Assembly: GCA_937898205.1 (NCBI GenBank)
Contig: CALEJC010000210.1
Location: forward strand, 1 to 7,362
Length of the DNA: 7,362 nucleotides
Reading direction: 5' to 3'
Source: an uncultured Bacteroidales bacterium
GTDB taxonomy: Bacteria > Bacteroidota > Bacteroidia > Bacteroidales > UBA932
Part shown: piece by piece, positions 1-6,736 of the stretch
Numbering within the stretch: the first letter of the stretch is position 1
Layout of the letters: each line of letters starts with the position of its first letter
Notes under the pieces: model-generated
What the model was told of the DNA's origin: nothing
Databases searched by the model: none
What the model saw: only the letters and a program-made list of their open reading frames with translations
Program-made: the position numbers and the translations under genes

Positions 1-1100
1 TTCATGATTTTGATATCCTTGATCATATCCTCCTCAGAGACCACATATCCCTTATGAGGATTCATCTCATGGCGGTCTGCACCCTTGATGATGATAGGCT
101 TGCCATTGACAAATAACTGACCATCCTTGATATAGCTGTCGCGGAAGCCGATCTTGATTTCTGTCTTCTCAGTCACTCCCTTTTTATCATAAGAAGCCAC
201 TTTGAGAGTGTATAGATATGGAGTCTCAGCGCTCCACTGCTTCACGTCAGCGACTGCGAGGGTGGTCTCTGCCACCAGCTTTGACACAGGCACCTCTGCG
301 CTTGCAACCTGCTTGCCGGAAGCATCTTCGATGATATATTCTACTTTGGTCACGCCTTTGCTCACTTCGGTTTTGAGCTTGGCTTCGCCGGAGGCTGATG
401 CAATCACACGGATATCATTGATGCGCTTCTTCTCACGTGAGAAGACATACACATCGCGGGCGATGCCGCTGTAGCGGAAGAAGTCCTGGTCTTCGAGGTA
501 TGTGCCGTCGCACCAGCGGAAGATTTCAAGGGCGATGAGGTTCTCTCCCGTCTTCACATACTTGGTGATGTCAAAGCGGGCTTCCAGCTTGCTGTCTTCG
601 CTATAGCCGACTTCTTTGCCGTTGACCCAGACACGCACATTGGATGTAGCAGAGCCGATGTGCAGGATCACATCCTTGCCGTTCCACTCCGGACCGAGCT
701 CAAATGTGCGGCGGTACTGGCCCACATAGTTGCGCTCCTCGGGGACAAATGGAGGATTGTGTCTGAAGTGACGTCGCCAAGGGTAGCCGGCATTGAGATA
801 CAGCGGATCGCCGTAGCCGTTGAGCTCCCATAGGCCTGGGACAGGCATGCTATCCCAAGAGGCATCATCATAGCCGGGATTATAGAAATCAAGCGGACGG
901 GTGTTGAGATCTTCGTTCCAGTTGAACTTCCAGGTGCCGTTTAAGACCTGTTTGAGTCCGTCGGTTTCAAATGTAGTCGTCATCGGAAGCCTGTTGACTT
1001 CAACAACTTCAGGGTTTTGCCAGTCAGGCATCGCCGGCTTTGGTGCCGCATAGGCAGAAAAGCCGAGTGCGATCAGAAGAGTCGCGATCAAGTGTCTCAT
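1..1100 (-). CDS. Secreted GH2 beta-galactosidase-like enzyme (LacZ type), N-terminal part, runs off left edge
   Basis: Glycoside hydrolase of family 2, which would release terminal beta-linked galactose or a related sugar from oligosaccharides outside the cytoplasm. Reading the minus strand from the ATG at 1100 gives 366 open codons to the window edge, with no stop. Residues 1-18 form a signal peptide (MRHLIATLLIALGFSAYA, cleavage expected before APKP), so the product is exported, probably periplasmic. The jelly-roll sugar-binding domain follows (about 45-220), with LacZ hallmarks: NPPFVP (115-120), RWCDGTYLEDQD (195-206) and SGIARDV (211-217). An immunoglobulin-like domain spans about 225-325. 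The TIM barrel begins with NGKPIIIKGADRHE (332-345), where LacZ of E. coli has RGVNRHE, so N is D here. Both catalytic glutamates lie beyond the window, so activity and exact substrate cannot be judged. Beta-galactosidase is the best guess; another GH2 specificity is possible. No convincing minus-strand promoter was found; TAACTTTA (1133-1140) resembles a -7 box but lacks a partner. Confidence 0.93.
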   Translation of the reverse strand, partial: MRHLIATLLIALGFSAYAAPKPAMPDWQNPEVVEVNRLPMTTTFETDGLKQVLNGTWKFNWNEDLNTRPLDFYNPGYDDASWDSMPVPGLWELNGYGDPLYLNAGYPWRRHFRHNPPFVPEERNYVGQYRRTFELGPEWNGKDVILHIGSATSNVRVWVNGKEVGYSEDSKLEARFDITKYVKTGENLIALEIFRWCDGTYLEDQDFFRYSGIARDVYVFSREKKRINDIRVIASASGEAKLKTEVSKGVTKVEYIIEDASGKQVASAEVPVSKLVAETTLAVADVKQWSAETPYLYTLKVASYDKKGVTEKTEIKIGFRDSYIKDGQLFVNGKPIIIKGADRHEMNPHKGYVVSEEDMIKDIKIM

Positions 1101-1126
1101 ATAATTTCGTGGTTAATAGATTTTCA

Positions 1127-1157
1127 ATTGTGTAAAGTTAATAAATATCTAAATTTG
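1127..1157 (+). promoter_or_regulatory. Bacteroidota-type promoter of umuDC
   Basis: TAAATTTG at 1150-1157 matches the Bacteroides -7 consensus TAnnTTTG exactly. ATTG at 1127-1130 is a three-of-four match to the -33 TTTG box, and the gap is 19 bp, the usual spacing. Transcription would start near 1161-1163, leaving a leader of about 16 nt before the ATG at 1178. The leader has no Shine-Dalgarno sequence but is A-rich, as is usual in this phylum. GTTAATA occurs twice in the same orientation, at 1112-1118 and 1137-1143 (offset 25 bp). The second copy lies between the two promoter boxes, so it could be an operator; that is only inference. Confidence 0.6.
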
Positions 1158-1177
1158 TATAGTATAAAAGACAAGCT

Positions 1178-1576
1178 ATGAATGATAATTTTGAAAGCTA
1201 TCTTCTGGATGATATCAAAGCCGGTTTCCCTTCGCCTGCAAGCGGCATAAAGGAGAAGCTGGATCTGGTCAAGCTTCTTGTCAAGCACAAGGCATCCACT
1301 TTCTTTTTCAGGATTGACGGAGTATCCATGGTGGACGCAGATATGGACGAGGGAGATATCATCATCGTGGATAGAGCCATAGAGCCATATAACAATTGCA
1401 AGGCAGTCTGCTTCATCGATGGGGAATACACCGTCAAGAGAGTGGAGATCAACGGAGACAGGGTGAGGTTGATGCCGGCCAACGAGGCCAATAAGAAGTA
1501 CAAACCCATTGAGATCCTGCCTGATAGTCAGTTCCTTATCTGGGGTGTGGTAACCTATGTGATCAAAAAGATGTAG
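1178..1576 (+). CDS. umuD: UmuD-like self-cleaving S24 peptidase, polymerase V accessory subunit
   Basis: Accessory subunit of a UmuD'2C-type error-prone polymerase. In the family, RecA filaments trigger self-cleavage of UmuD, and the shortened form joins UmuC in translesion synthesis. The 132-residue protein lacks a DNA-binding domain, which separates it from LexA. The cleavage site is visible as AGFPSPA (15-21), with the scissile bond A15-G16 (Cys-Gly in E. coli UmuD). The catalytic serine is S50 in GVSM (48-51) and the lysine is K87 in EYTVKR (83-88). Their 37-residue spacing equals that of S60 and K97 in E. coli UmuD. The C-terminus (IWGVVTYVIKKM) matches the family end. The segment before the cleavage site is about nine residues shorter than in E. 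coli. The gene ends 3 bp before umuC, so the two are cotranscribed and probably translationally coupled. All catalytic residues are present, so it should be functional. Confidence 0.95.
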   Translation: MNDNFESYLLDDIKAGFPSPASGIKEKLDLVKLLVKHKASTFFFRIDGVSMVDADMDEGDIIIVDRAIEPYNNCKAVCFIDGEYTVKRVEINGDRVRLMPANEANKKYKPIEILPDSQFLIWGVVTYVIKKM

Positions 1577-1579
1577 ATA

Positions 1580-2845
1580 ATGTTTGCCCTGGCCGACTGC
1601 AATAATTTCTTTGCTTCCTGCGAGAGAGTTTTCCGCCCGGAACTCAGAAACCGCCCTGTCATCGTGCTTTCCAACAATGACGGATGTGCAATCGCGCGTT
1701 CCAACGAAGCCAAGGCGCTGGGCATAAAGATGGGCGACCCTTATTTTAAAATTAAAGATATAATTGAGAAAAACGATGTTGCCGTCTTTTCAGGCAATAT
1801 GGCGCTCTATGGAGACATGTCCCAAAGGGTGAGGTGGGTGCTGGAGAGTTTTGCTCCATCGATTGAGGTTTACTCTATCGACGAAGCGTTTCTTGACCTG
1901 AGAGGCCTTGCCATCGAAGACCTTGACAGCTATGCAAAGCTCATCTCTTCAGAGTGTTACCGTCTCACCAGCATCCCCGTGTCAGTGGGCATAGCGCCGA
2001 CCAAGACACTTGCCAAGATCGCATCCAAGCTCTGCAAGCAATATCCCAAGCTCCGAGGTGGCTGCTATATGCACAGACCTCAGGACATAGAGAAGGTGCT
2101 GAGGAAGTTTCCGATTGAGGATGTCTGGGGCATAGGCCGCAAGAGCAAGGTCAAGCTTCACAGCCGCTTCATCAAGACCGCGTGGGATTTCACGCAACTG
2201 CCTCAGAGCACGGTCTACGGCATTATGGGCATCAACGGAGTGCGCACCTGGCGCGAACTCCGCGGCGAGAGTTGCATTGAGTTTGAGCACGGCATCGAGG
2301 CCAAGCAGTCTATTTGCGTTTCGCGAAGCTCCGCCAAGGAGATCTACGACCGCGAGATGCTTTGCGAGCAGGTCGCCAATTTTGCTTCTTCGGCAGCCGA
2401 GCAGCTCAGAGAGCAGAATTCGCTTTGCGTGGAGATGCTTGTGTTTGCCTTCACCAACCGTTTTAAGCAGAGCGAGCCGCAGACGCACAGCAGCCAGCTG
2501 GTGTGCTTCCCTATCGAATGTGACGACCACCGCAGCATCGTGGCGGCAGCGGTACAAGCGACGCGTGAGCTGCATCGCGCAGGGTATGGCTACAAGAAGG
2601 CTGGCGTGGTGATGAGCAAGCTGATCCAGGCCGGGACAGGCACGGGGTCAATTTTTGCGGATAAGGATGAGCAGGAGAAGGAGCAACGGCTTTCTACTAC
2701 TATGGATGCGATCAGGTCATCCTTCGGCAGGGATGCACTGCGTCTGGCCGCACAGGGCGACGGGCACATCCGCATGCTCAAGGAGAAGCAATCCCCTCAC
2801 TACACCACCCTCTGGTCAGATCTTCCCAAGGTGAGTGTTAAGTAG
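1580..2845 (+). CDS. umuC: UmuC-like Y-family DNA polymerase (Pol V catalytic subunit)
   Basis: Error-prone polymerase that copies past DNA lesions with UmuD' and RecA. At 421 residues it is practically the length of E. coli UmuC (422) and aligns end to end. Palm motifs: metal-binding D6 in MFALADCNNFF (1-11), with F11 at the steric-gate position against ribonucleotides, and D101-E102 in VYSIDEAFLD (97-106). SNNDGCAIAR (31-40) and SGNMALYGDMS (71-81) are family signatures. The helix-hairpin-helix of the thumb contains DVWGIGRKSK, the little finger follows, and the end (about 380-421, SPHYTTLWSDLPKV) matches the DUF4113 tail of UmuC. The usual clamp-binding peptide (QLNLF in E. coli) is reduced to TGSIF at 355-359. 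The start is the ATG 3 bp after the umuD stop, which retains D6 at the expected place. No frameshift or missing catalytic residue was seen. A GC-rich inverted-repeat element starts right after the stop codon. Confidence 0.96.
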   Translation: MFALADCNNFFASCERVFRPELRNRPVIVLSNNDGCAIARSNEAKALGIKMGDPYFKIKDIIEKNDVAVFSGNMALYGDMSQRVRWVLESFAPSIEVYSIDEAFLDLRGLAIEDLDSYAKLISSECYRLTSIPVSVGIAPTKTLAKIASKLCKQYPKLRGGCYMHRPQDIEKVLRKFPIEDVWGIGRKSKVKLHSRFIKTAWDFTQLPQSTVYGIMGINGVRTWRELRGESCIEFEHGIEAKQSICVSRSSAKEIYDREMLCEQVANFASSAAEQLREQNSLCVEMLVFAFTNRFKQSEPQTHSSQLVCFPIECDDHRSIVAAAVQATRELHRAGYGYKKAGVVMSKLIQAGTGTGSIFADKDEQEKEQRLSTTMDAIRSSFGRDALRLAAQGDGHIRMLKEKQSPHYTTLWSDLPKVSVK

Positions 2846-2846
2846 G

Positions 2847-2982
2847 TATTGCCACCAGTTTATCCCCTCCTCGCAGGTACGACCTTCGGTCTATTCCTTC
2901 CCAGCCTGGCGGCTGGGCCCCTTCCGCTTACGGCCGCGGATGGCCAGCCTGCTCAGAGGGGATAAACTGGCGGATAGCAATA
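2847..2982. repeat. GC-rich structured inverted-repeat element (MITE-like or structured RNA)
   Basis: About 136 bp that can fold almost entirely. The outer arms are TATTGC (2847-2852) with GCAATA (2977-2982). Next is a perfect 15-bp inverted repeat, CCAGTTTATCCCCTC (2855-2869) with its complement at 2956-2970. After a 3x3 internal loop comes GCAGG (2873-2877) with CCTGC (2948-2952). The enclosed part has three small hairpins: GACC/GGTC (2881-2891, loop TTC), a perfect 7-bp stem CCCAGCC/GGCTGGG (2900-2906 and 2911-2917, loop TGGC), and TCCGC/GCGGA (2923-2927 and 2936-2940). It is far richer in GC than the AT-rich DNA on its right. TA at both ends would fit a TA target duplication, as made by Tc1/mariner-IS630 elements, but that is inference. 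No transposase and no ORF of note lie inside. It may also act as the transcription end of umuDC, although no T-run follows. Confidence 0.7.
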
Positions 2983-3114
2983 AAGAATACTGAAAAATTA
3001 TGTTCAACAATTGGATTTTGAAGAATAGAAAATAATACCTAAGAGTTGAGTATCATCGATATTTCTAGAGTTTTTTTTAAATTTGCTATTAGCAAGTTAA
3101 TCAATAGAAATTAT
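2983..3114. other. AT-rich intergenic stretch upstream of the broken DUF2075 gene
   Basis: No gene was recognised here. It is clearly AT-rich, with an eight-base T-run at 3071-3078. TAAATTTG at 3078-3085 is identical to the -7 box of the umuD promoter and sits 30 nt before the ATG at 3115. However, no TTTG-like -33 box lies at the proper distance, so this is only a weak promoter candidate for the remnant gene. TTTG at 3017-3020 has a poor partner near 3040. Confidence 0.4.
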
Positions 3115-3369
3115 ATGATAGTCTACAATGACATCAAACGACAGTTCGTTAATGATGTCAAGGATAATAGCATTGCGGACAAAATTTTGAACGCAATAAT
3201 AATGAGAGGTTTGAATGCCGGCCACGAGAGAGAATATTCCTCATGGCAAAATTCCATGCAGTTTATGCGCAACATCGTTGATGATTCAGATATTGATGAT
3301 GAAGTGCGCATATGCATTGAGTATAATATTCCCCTAACATCAAAGAGAGTAGACTTTATCATTGCAGGT
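3115..3369 (+). pseudogene. Truncated DUF2075-type (Schlafen-like/AAA) protein, N-terminal remnant
   Basis: About 85 residues from the ATG at 3115 (MIVYNDIKRQF...) through TSKRVDFIIAG resemble the start of DUF2075-containing proteins of Bacteroidales. Those are several hundred residues long, with an N-terminal PD-(D/E)xK-nuclease-like part followed by a P-loop ATPase/helicase part. Visible family features are MIVYNDIK, SSWQNSMQFM, and IEYNIPLTSKRVDFII, which contains the first acidic residue (D) of the putative nuclease motif. Intact relatives continue within a few residues to a VIVELKQ-type strand carrying the E and K. Here the frame instead passes into unrelated sequence (ANSSATFSTSTVLGVI) and stops at 3421-3423. 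The ATPase part is not found elsewhere in the window. The frame can be extended upstream to a TTG at 3046, but family similarity starts at 3115. Family assignment is from memory of the consensus; the truncation is clear if it holds. A short functional protein is unlikely. Confidence 0.65.
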
Positions 3370-3403
3370 TCCGCCAATTCCTCTGCGACATTTAGCACGT
3401 CCA

Positions 3404-3442
3404 CTGTGCTCGGTGTGATTTGAGGTGACACACCGGGCACAG
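3404..3442. repeat. Hairpin 1 built on GTGCTCGGTGTG
   Basis: A 14-bp stem, CTGTGCTCGGTGTG (3404-3417) with CACACCGGGCACAG (3429-3442), around an 11-nt loop (3418-3428) that contains the stop codon of the truncated frame. The only non-Watson-Crick position is T3410 opposite G3436, which would be a G-U pair in plus-strand RNA. No T-run follows on either side, so a standard intrinsic terminator is not supported. Confidence 0.75.
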
Positions 3443-3488
3443 CGGAAAATCTTAAATAGCTAATAGACAACTACCTACAAAACGCAAC

Positions 3489-3525
3489 CGTGCTCGGTGT
3501 GTAGGTTAAAATCACACCGAGCACG
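3489..3525. terminator. Hairpin 2 built on GTGCTCGGTGTG, possible terminator of the DUF5107 operon
   Basis: A perfect 13-bp stem, CGTGCTCGGTGTG (3489-3501) with CACACCGAGCACG (3513-3525), and an 11-nt loop (3502-3512). It lies 25 bp after the DUF5107 stop on the minus strand. Read on that strand, the stem is followed by GTTGCGTTTTG, a poor T-tract, so intrinsic termination is possible but not typical. It shares its 12-base arm and loop length with the hairpin at 3404-3442. The structure is certain; the terminator role is inference. Confidence 0.5.
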
Positions 3526-3550
3526 ATTATTAAAAATACGTTACTCGAGA

Positions 3551-6500
3551 TTACCGCAGTTGCTTGAGGCCATCGTGGCCGAGGGCCATCATTTTCTTGC
3601 AGTGGATGGTGTTCTTTTCCTGGAGGTCGCCGTCCCAGATGAGGAGGTCAGGGAGGGAGACGGCAAAGTAGTCCATCTTGACTTCGTCAAATATGTGCTT
3701 CTCGCCATAGCTGATCAGGCGGTGGAAGATGCCTTTTGCCTTGTCGTCCTGCCCGAGCTTGTGGTAGGCGAGGCCGGCAAAGTAGATCTTATTTGGATTG
3801 GCGTCGTTGTAATACATCGCAGCGGCCGGTTCTGTCGGGCCTTCTGTGGCTTTGCTCCAGCAACTGCGTGCTGCGTCCATCTGTCCCATCTGCTCGTAGG
3901 CACATCCCATATAATAGTAAAAGTCGTTGTCCTGCGCATTGTGGAGCTTGCCTTCGCCGAGGTGGTGCGGATATACAAGACACTGCTCCAGCAGAGTGAT
4001 GGCTTTCTGCGGATTGCCATCGCTGATAGCCTGCTGTGCGAGCGCCACTCTTGCCCTCTGATACTGCGCCGGCACTTTGCCTTCGCCTCCTTCCCAAGGG
4101 TGGAAGATGTGAGCGTCGAGCATCGTCATCGCTTCTTCATAGCGTCCGAGATCGTTGAGCAATGTGATCACTTCAAGCACAAGGTCGTCGCGCTGCTCAA
4201 CAAGCGCGCTATGCTTCTGCAAGAAGTCATATCTAAACTCTGCCGGCATCTCCATCGCTTTGTAGAGCTGATCAAGCTCCATCAGCACTCGACTATCACT
4301 GCTGTCAAGGTCAAATGCTCTGAGCATATAATCCAGCGCGGTCTGCGGATCGCCGAGCTTATTATACATCGCAAGAGCAAGGTTGCGCCAAACCGTTGGG
4401 AAAAGCGGATCAAGAGCAGAACTTTCCATCCAAAGACGCACTGCCTCGTCATACTGGCGTTTGTCGTAGTAGAGACATCCAAGATAATAGCTTGCTCTTG
4501 CTCCTGTCCACAGGTCAAGAGCAGGGACGTCCTCAAGCCTGTTAGGGAAGCAGCAGTAGCTATCGGTTGACTCGGCTTTATTCCATGCCTTGTGCGAACC
4601 TTCCACATCGTCGAGTTCCCAGAGGAACCACGATTTGTAGTAGTAGTTCATCGGATTGACTGCCTTCCTCTGCTCGGAGAGCTTGATCACCTCAAGGGCA
4701 GAAGTCCAGAGACCGGCCTGAGCATAGTCCAGACATAGCTCCTGATAATTATAAGGGCTGTCGTGCATCAGAGTCTTGAGAAGAGAGAGCTGACGGGTTT
4801 CAAAGAGGCAGCCGTAGTTAAACGGATCCAGCACGAGAGACTCTGAAGCAAGTCTGCGGGCCTCTGTTTTTCTTCCTAAGATATTGAGCACGGCCACTTT
4901 AAGCGCTCGCGCCTTGTGATTGAAACTATTTCTTGCAATAGACTTATCAAGCTCCTCAAGCGCGTCCTCATACCTCCCCTGGGCTACTGAAATCTGGGCG
5001 CAGGCAAAAAACGCCTGATCCTGCTGAGCAGAACTCCAGCTTGCCTTATAGAAACAGTCATAAGCCTCGTCAAGACGGCCCTGATATTTAAGGCAAAGAC
5101 CAAGGTTATAAAGAGGCTCGCTGTCATAAGGATTTGGGTTGCGTTTGGTGATCACTTTGACCGCTGTGCGAAGGTAACTCTCTGCGCGATCAAAGCGGCC
5201 TCTGCGGATATACCACAGGCCGAGCGCATTGTTGCAACGCACATCAAGCGGATCGCGTCGCAATCCCTCCTCATAGTAATCAAGGGCACTCCAAGTCGCA
5301 TGTCTATACTGCTCGAGGTGCAGACCGGTGAGATATAGCTGCTCTACTGTCTTTGTGTCCTCAGGTGAGAGCGCCGCTTCGGCAGCATCAGGAACTTTCT
5401 TGAGTTCTTTGCTTTCCGCGTGCCATTGAAGCATCAGCCTGTTATTATCCTGTCGGTAGATCAGCACATTGAGATCGTCAAGAGTAGCAGCTGCGACTTC
5501 GATTGTCTCGTCAAAGATATTCTCCGGACTAAGATCAAGCTGAGCATCATAATAAATCTGACCATCATCGCCTTTGACCACCACAGCAACTTTCTGGCGG
5601 CTTGTCACCTGCAGCAGAAGTCGGGCTTTGCCGGCCTCCGGCTGAAGGATATTCATAATCAAGTCTTTAGAAGCGTTCTTCACCAGTCCGAGCTGACGAT
5701 AAGGCATGAAGTACTGAGTAAATGTCTTCTGCTCATATGGTTGCAGCCATGTGAAGTCCGGCTGATTTTCCGTGAAGACTCCGGCCATCAGCTCAATATA
5801 TGGTCCGTCCTCATCTGTGAGGTTTCTGTCCCAGGCTCGGCCAAAATCACCATTACCCCAGGTCCATTGTTTCTTGCCCGGAGAGACATGATGGTTGGCC
5901 ACATGAAGCATACCTCCCTTGGTGTCGTTTTCATAACCGCCTTCAAAATCATACTTCGAATTGACAGCCATATATGAGGTAGGGACCTTGATGTTTTTAT
6001 AGTTGGAGATGTCCACTCCGGAAGAGTAGTCCATCTTATAGTATGTGCCTGTCGCAATCGGGAAAGTGCTCACTGCCCTCTTGCCATGATCAAACACAGC
6101 ATTGACATCCTGAGGGAACACACTCTGGTAGTCGTCATTGACCTTGACTGCAGGATTTGCCCACCAGAGGAAGGTCTGTGGGATGTCCGTGCGGTTGCTC
6201 AGCCTTGCTTCAATCTCAAGGTAGGCGCAGCCCGGACGGAGGGTAAAGCCGGCAAGTCCTTTCTGGTGGAACATCCTTTCCATCTCATTTATCCAGACCG
6301 TCACACTTCCATCCTTGTTTTCCTGGATGCGATAATCCACAGGAAGATAGGTGCTTGGACGGTGATGCTGAGGCCAGTTAAACTCAATACCGCCGCTGAT
6401 CCACGGACCGGCAAGCCCCACAAGTGCAGGCTTGATGACAGAGTTGTAGTAGACAAAGTGGCGCTGCTTGATCTTGTCATAGGCCATCTGAACTCTACCG

Positions 6501-6724
6501 CCGAGCTCCGGCAGAATCATCACTTTGATGTATTCGTTTTCAAGATACACAGCATGGTATTGCTTATCCACTTTCTCGTTACTGATGCTCTCGATCACAG
6601 GATATGGATACACCACTCCGCTGGAACCTTGATATACTCGTTTCTCAAGAAAAATAGGGTTCTTTTCCGGTGCTCCCACTTCGTATGTAGGGATGCTGAT
6701 GATTTCAGACCAAGCTTTACACAT
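3551..6724 (-). CDS. DUF5107 domain protein with C-terminal TPR array
   Basis: A 1057-residue protein of the DUF5107-TPR family, which occurs in carbohydrate-use loci of gut bacteria. Its reaction is unknown to me. The N-terminal half (about 40-345) is probably a beta-sandwich related to aldose epimerases/mutarotases, as VMILPELGGRVQ (68-79) suggests. Conserved-looking stretches rich in possible catalytic or sugar-binding residues are GPWISGGIEFNWPQHHRP (106-123), TFLWWANPAVKV (184-195) and QWTWGNGDFGRAWDR (286-300) followed by DEDGPYIEL (304-312). E114, D300, D304, E305, D306 and E311 are candidate acidic residues. A linker domain spans about 355-440. From about 460 to 1005 come some eleven TPR-like helix pairs, for example 477-492, 494-523, 536-563, 744-773, 777-806, 886-915 and 978-1003. 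No signal peptide or membrane segment is present, so it is cytoplasmic. The start ATG lies 12 bp after the transporter stop, indicating an operon. The frame is intact. Confidence 0.93.
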   Translation of the reverse strand: MCKAWSEIISIPTYEVGAPEKNPIFLEKRVYQGSSGVVYPYPVIESISNEKVDKQYHAVYLENEYIKVMILPELGGRVQMAYDKIKQRHFVYYNSVIKPALVGLAGPWISGGIEFNWPQHHRPSTYLPVDYRIQENKDGSVTVWINEMERMFHQKGLAGFTLRPGCAYLEIEARLSNRTDIPQTFLWWANPAVKVNDDYQSVFPQDVNAVFDHGKRAVSTFPIATGTYYKMDYSSGVDISNYKNIKVPTSYMAVNSKYDFEGGYENDTKGGMLHVANHHVSPGKKQWTWGNGDFGRAWDRNLTDEDGPYIELMAGVFTENQPDFTWLQPYEQKTFTQYFMPYRQLGLVKNASKDLIMNILQPEAGKARLLLQVTSRQKVAVVVKGDDGQIYYDAQLDLSPENIFDETIEVAAATLDDLNVLIYRQDNNRLMLQWHAESKELKKVPDAAEAALSPEDTKTVEQLYLTGLHLEQYRHATWSALDYYEEGLRRDPLDVRCNNALGLWYIRRGRFDRAESYLRTAVKVITKRNPNPYDSEPLYNLGLCLKYQGRLDEAYDCFYKASWSSAQQDQAFFACAQISVAQGRYEDALEELDKSIARNSFNHKARALKVAVLNILGRKTEARRLASESLVLDPFNYGCLFETRQLSLLKTLMHDSPYNYQELCLDYAQAGLWTSALEVIKLSEQRKAVNPMNYYYKSWFLWELDDVEGSHKAWNKAESTDSYCCFPNRLEDVPALDLWTGARASYYLGCLYYDKRQYDEAVRLWMESSALDPLFPTVWRNLALAMYNKLGDPQTALDYMLRAFDLDSSDSRVLMELDQLYKAMEMPAEFRYDFLQKHSALVEQRDDLVLEVITLLNDLGRYEEAMTMLDAHIFHPWEGGEGKVPAQYQRARVALAQQAISDGNPQKAITLLEQCLVYPHHLGEGKLHNAQDNDFYYYMGCAYEQMGQMDAARSCWSKATEGPTEPAAAMYYNDANPNKIYFAGLAYHKLGQDDKAKGIFHRLISYGEKHIFDEVKMDYFAVSLPDLLIWDGDLQEKNTIHCKKMMALGHDGLKQLR

Positions 6725-6736
6725 AGTTGTATGAGA

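Larger units (their letters stand above)
3370..3550. other. Gene-free interval between the truncated gene and the DUF5107 gene
   Basis: Apart from the out-of-family tail of the broken frame (to 3423), no coding region is seen. The segment starts where DUF2075 similarity ends and contains two large hairpins. TTCCGC (3369-3374) and GCGGAA (3442-3447) form an additional 6-bp inverted pair enclosing the first hairpin, so the foreign segment may begin at about 3369. It is the convergent junction of the plus-strand remnant and the minus-strand DUF5107 gene. Confidence 0.6.

Noticed and set aside
1101..1177. Canonical LexA box before umuD
   Set aside because: No CTGT-N8-ACAG or close variant is present on either strand of the intergenic region.
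1982..2575. Minus-strand open frame of 197 codons inside umuC
   Set aside because: A shadow of the umuC reading frame; leucine/alanine-rich translation without domain features.
2847..2982. Integron attC site
   Set aside because: The ends do not fit RYYYAAC/GTTRRRY (the motif reads GTTTATC), there is no integron integrase, and the stem is too complete compared with attC bulged arms.
2847..2982. tRNA or other known structured RNA
   Set aside because: Despite the branched shape, there is no T-loop GTTC sequence, no anticodon stem of correct size and no CCA-type acceptor layout.
3046..3114. N-terminal 23-codon extension of the DUF2075 remnant from a TTG codon
   Set aside because: The residues do not resemble the family, and the ATG at 3115 matches the normal start MIVY.
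1178..3423. A new defence system formed by umuDC with the neighbouring gene
   Set aside because: umuD and umuC are ordinary full-length SOS polymerase subunits, and the neighbour is a truncated remnant lacking its ATPase and completed nuclease motif.
3404..3525. CRISPR array
   Set aside because: Only two units, each an inverted pair rather than a direct repeat with uniform spacers, and no cas genes nearby.
3497..4570. Long plus-strand open frame (357 codons) opposite the DUF5107 gene
   Set aside because: It lies antisense to a clearly recognised intact gene, its translation shows no family pattern, and it arises from codon bias of the minus-strand gene.
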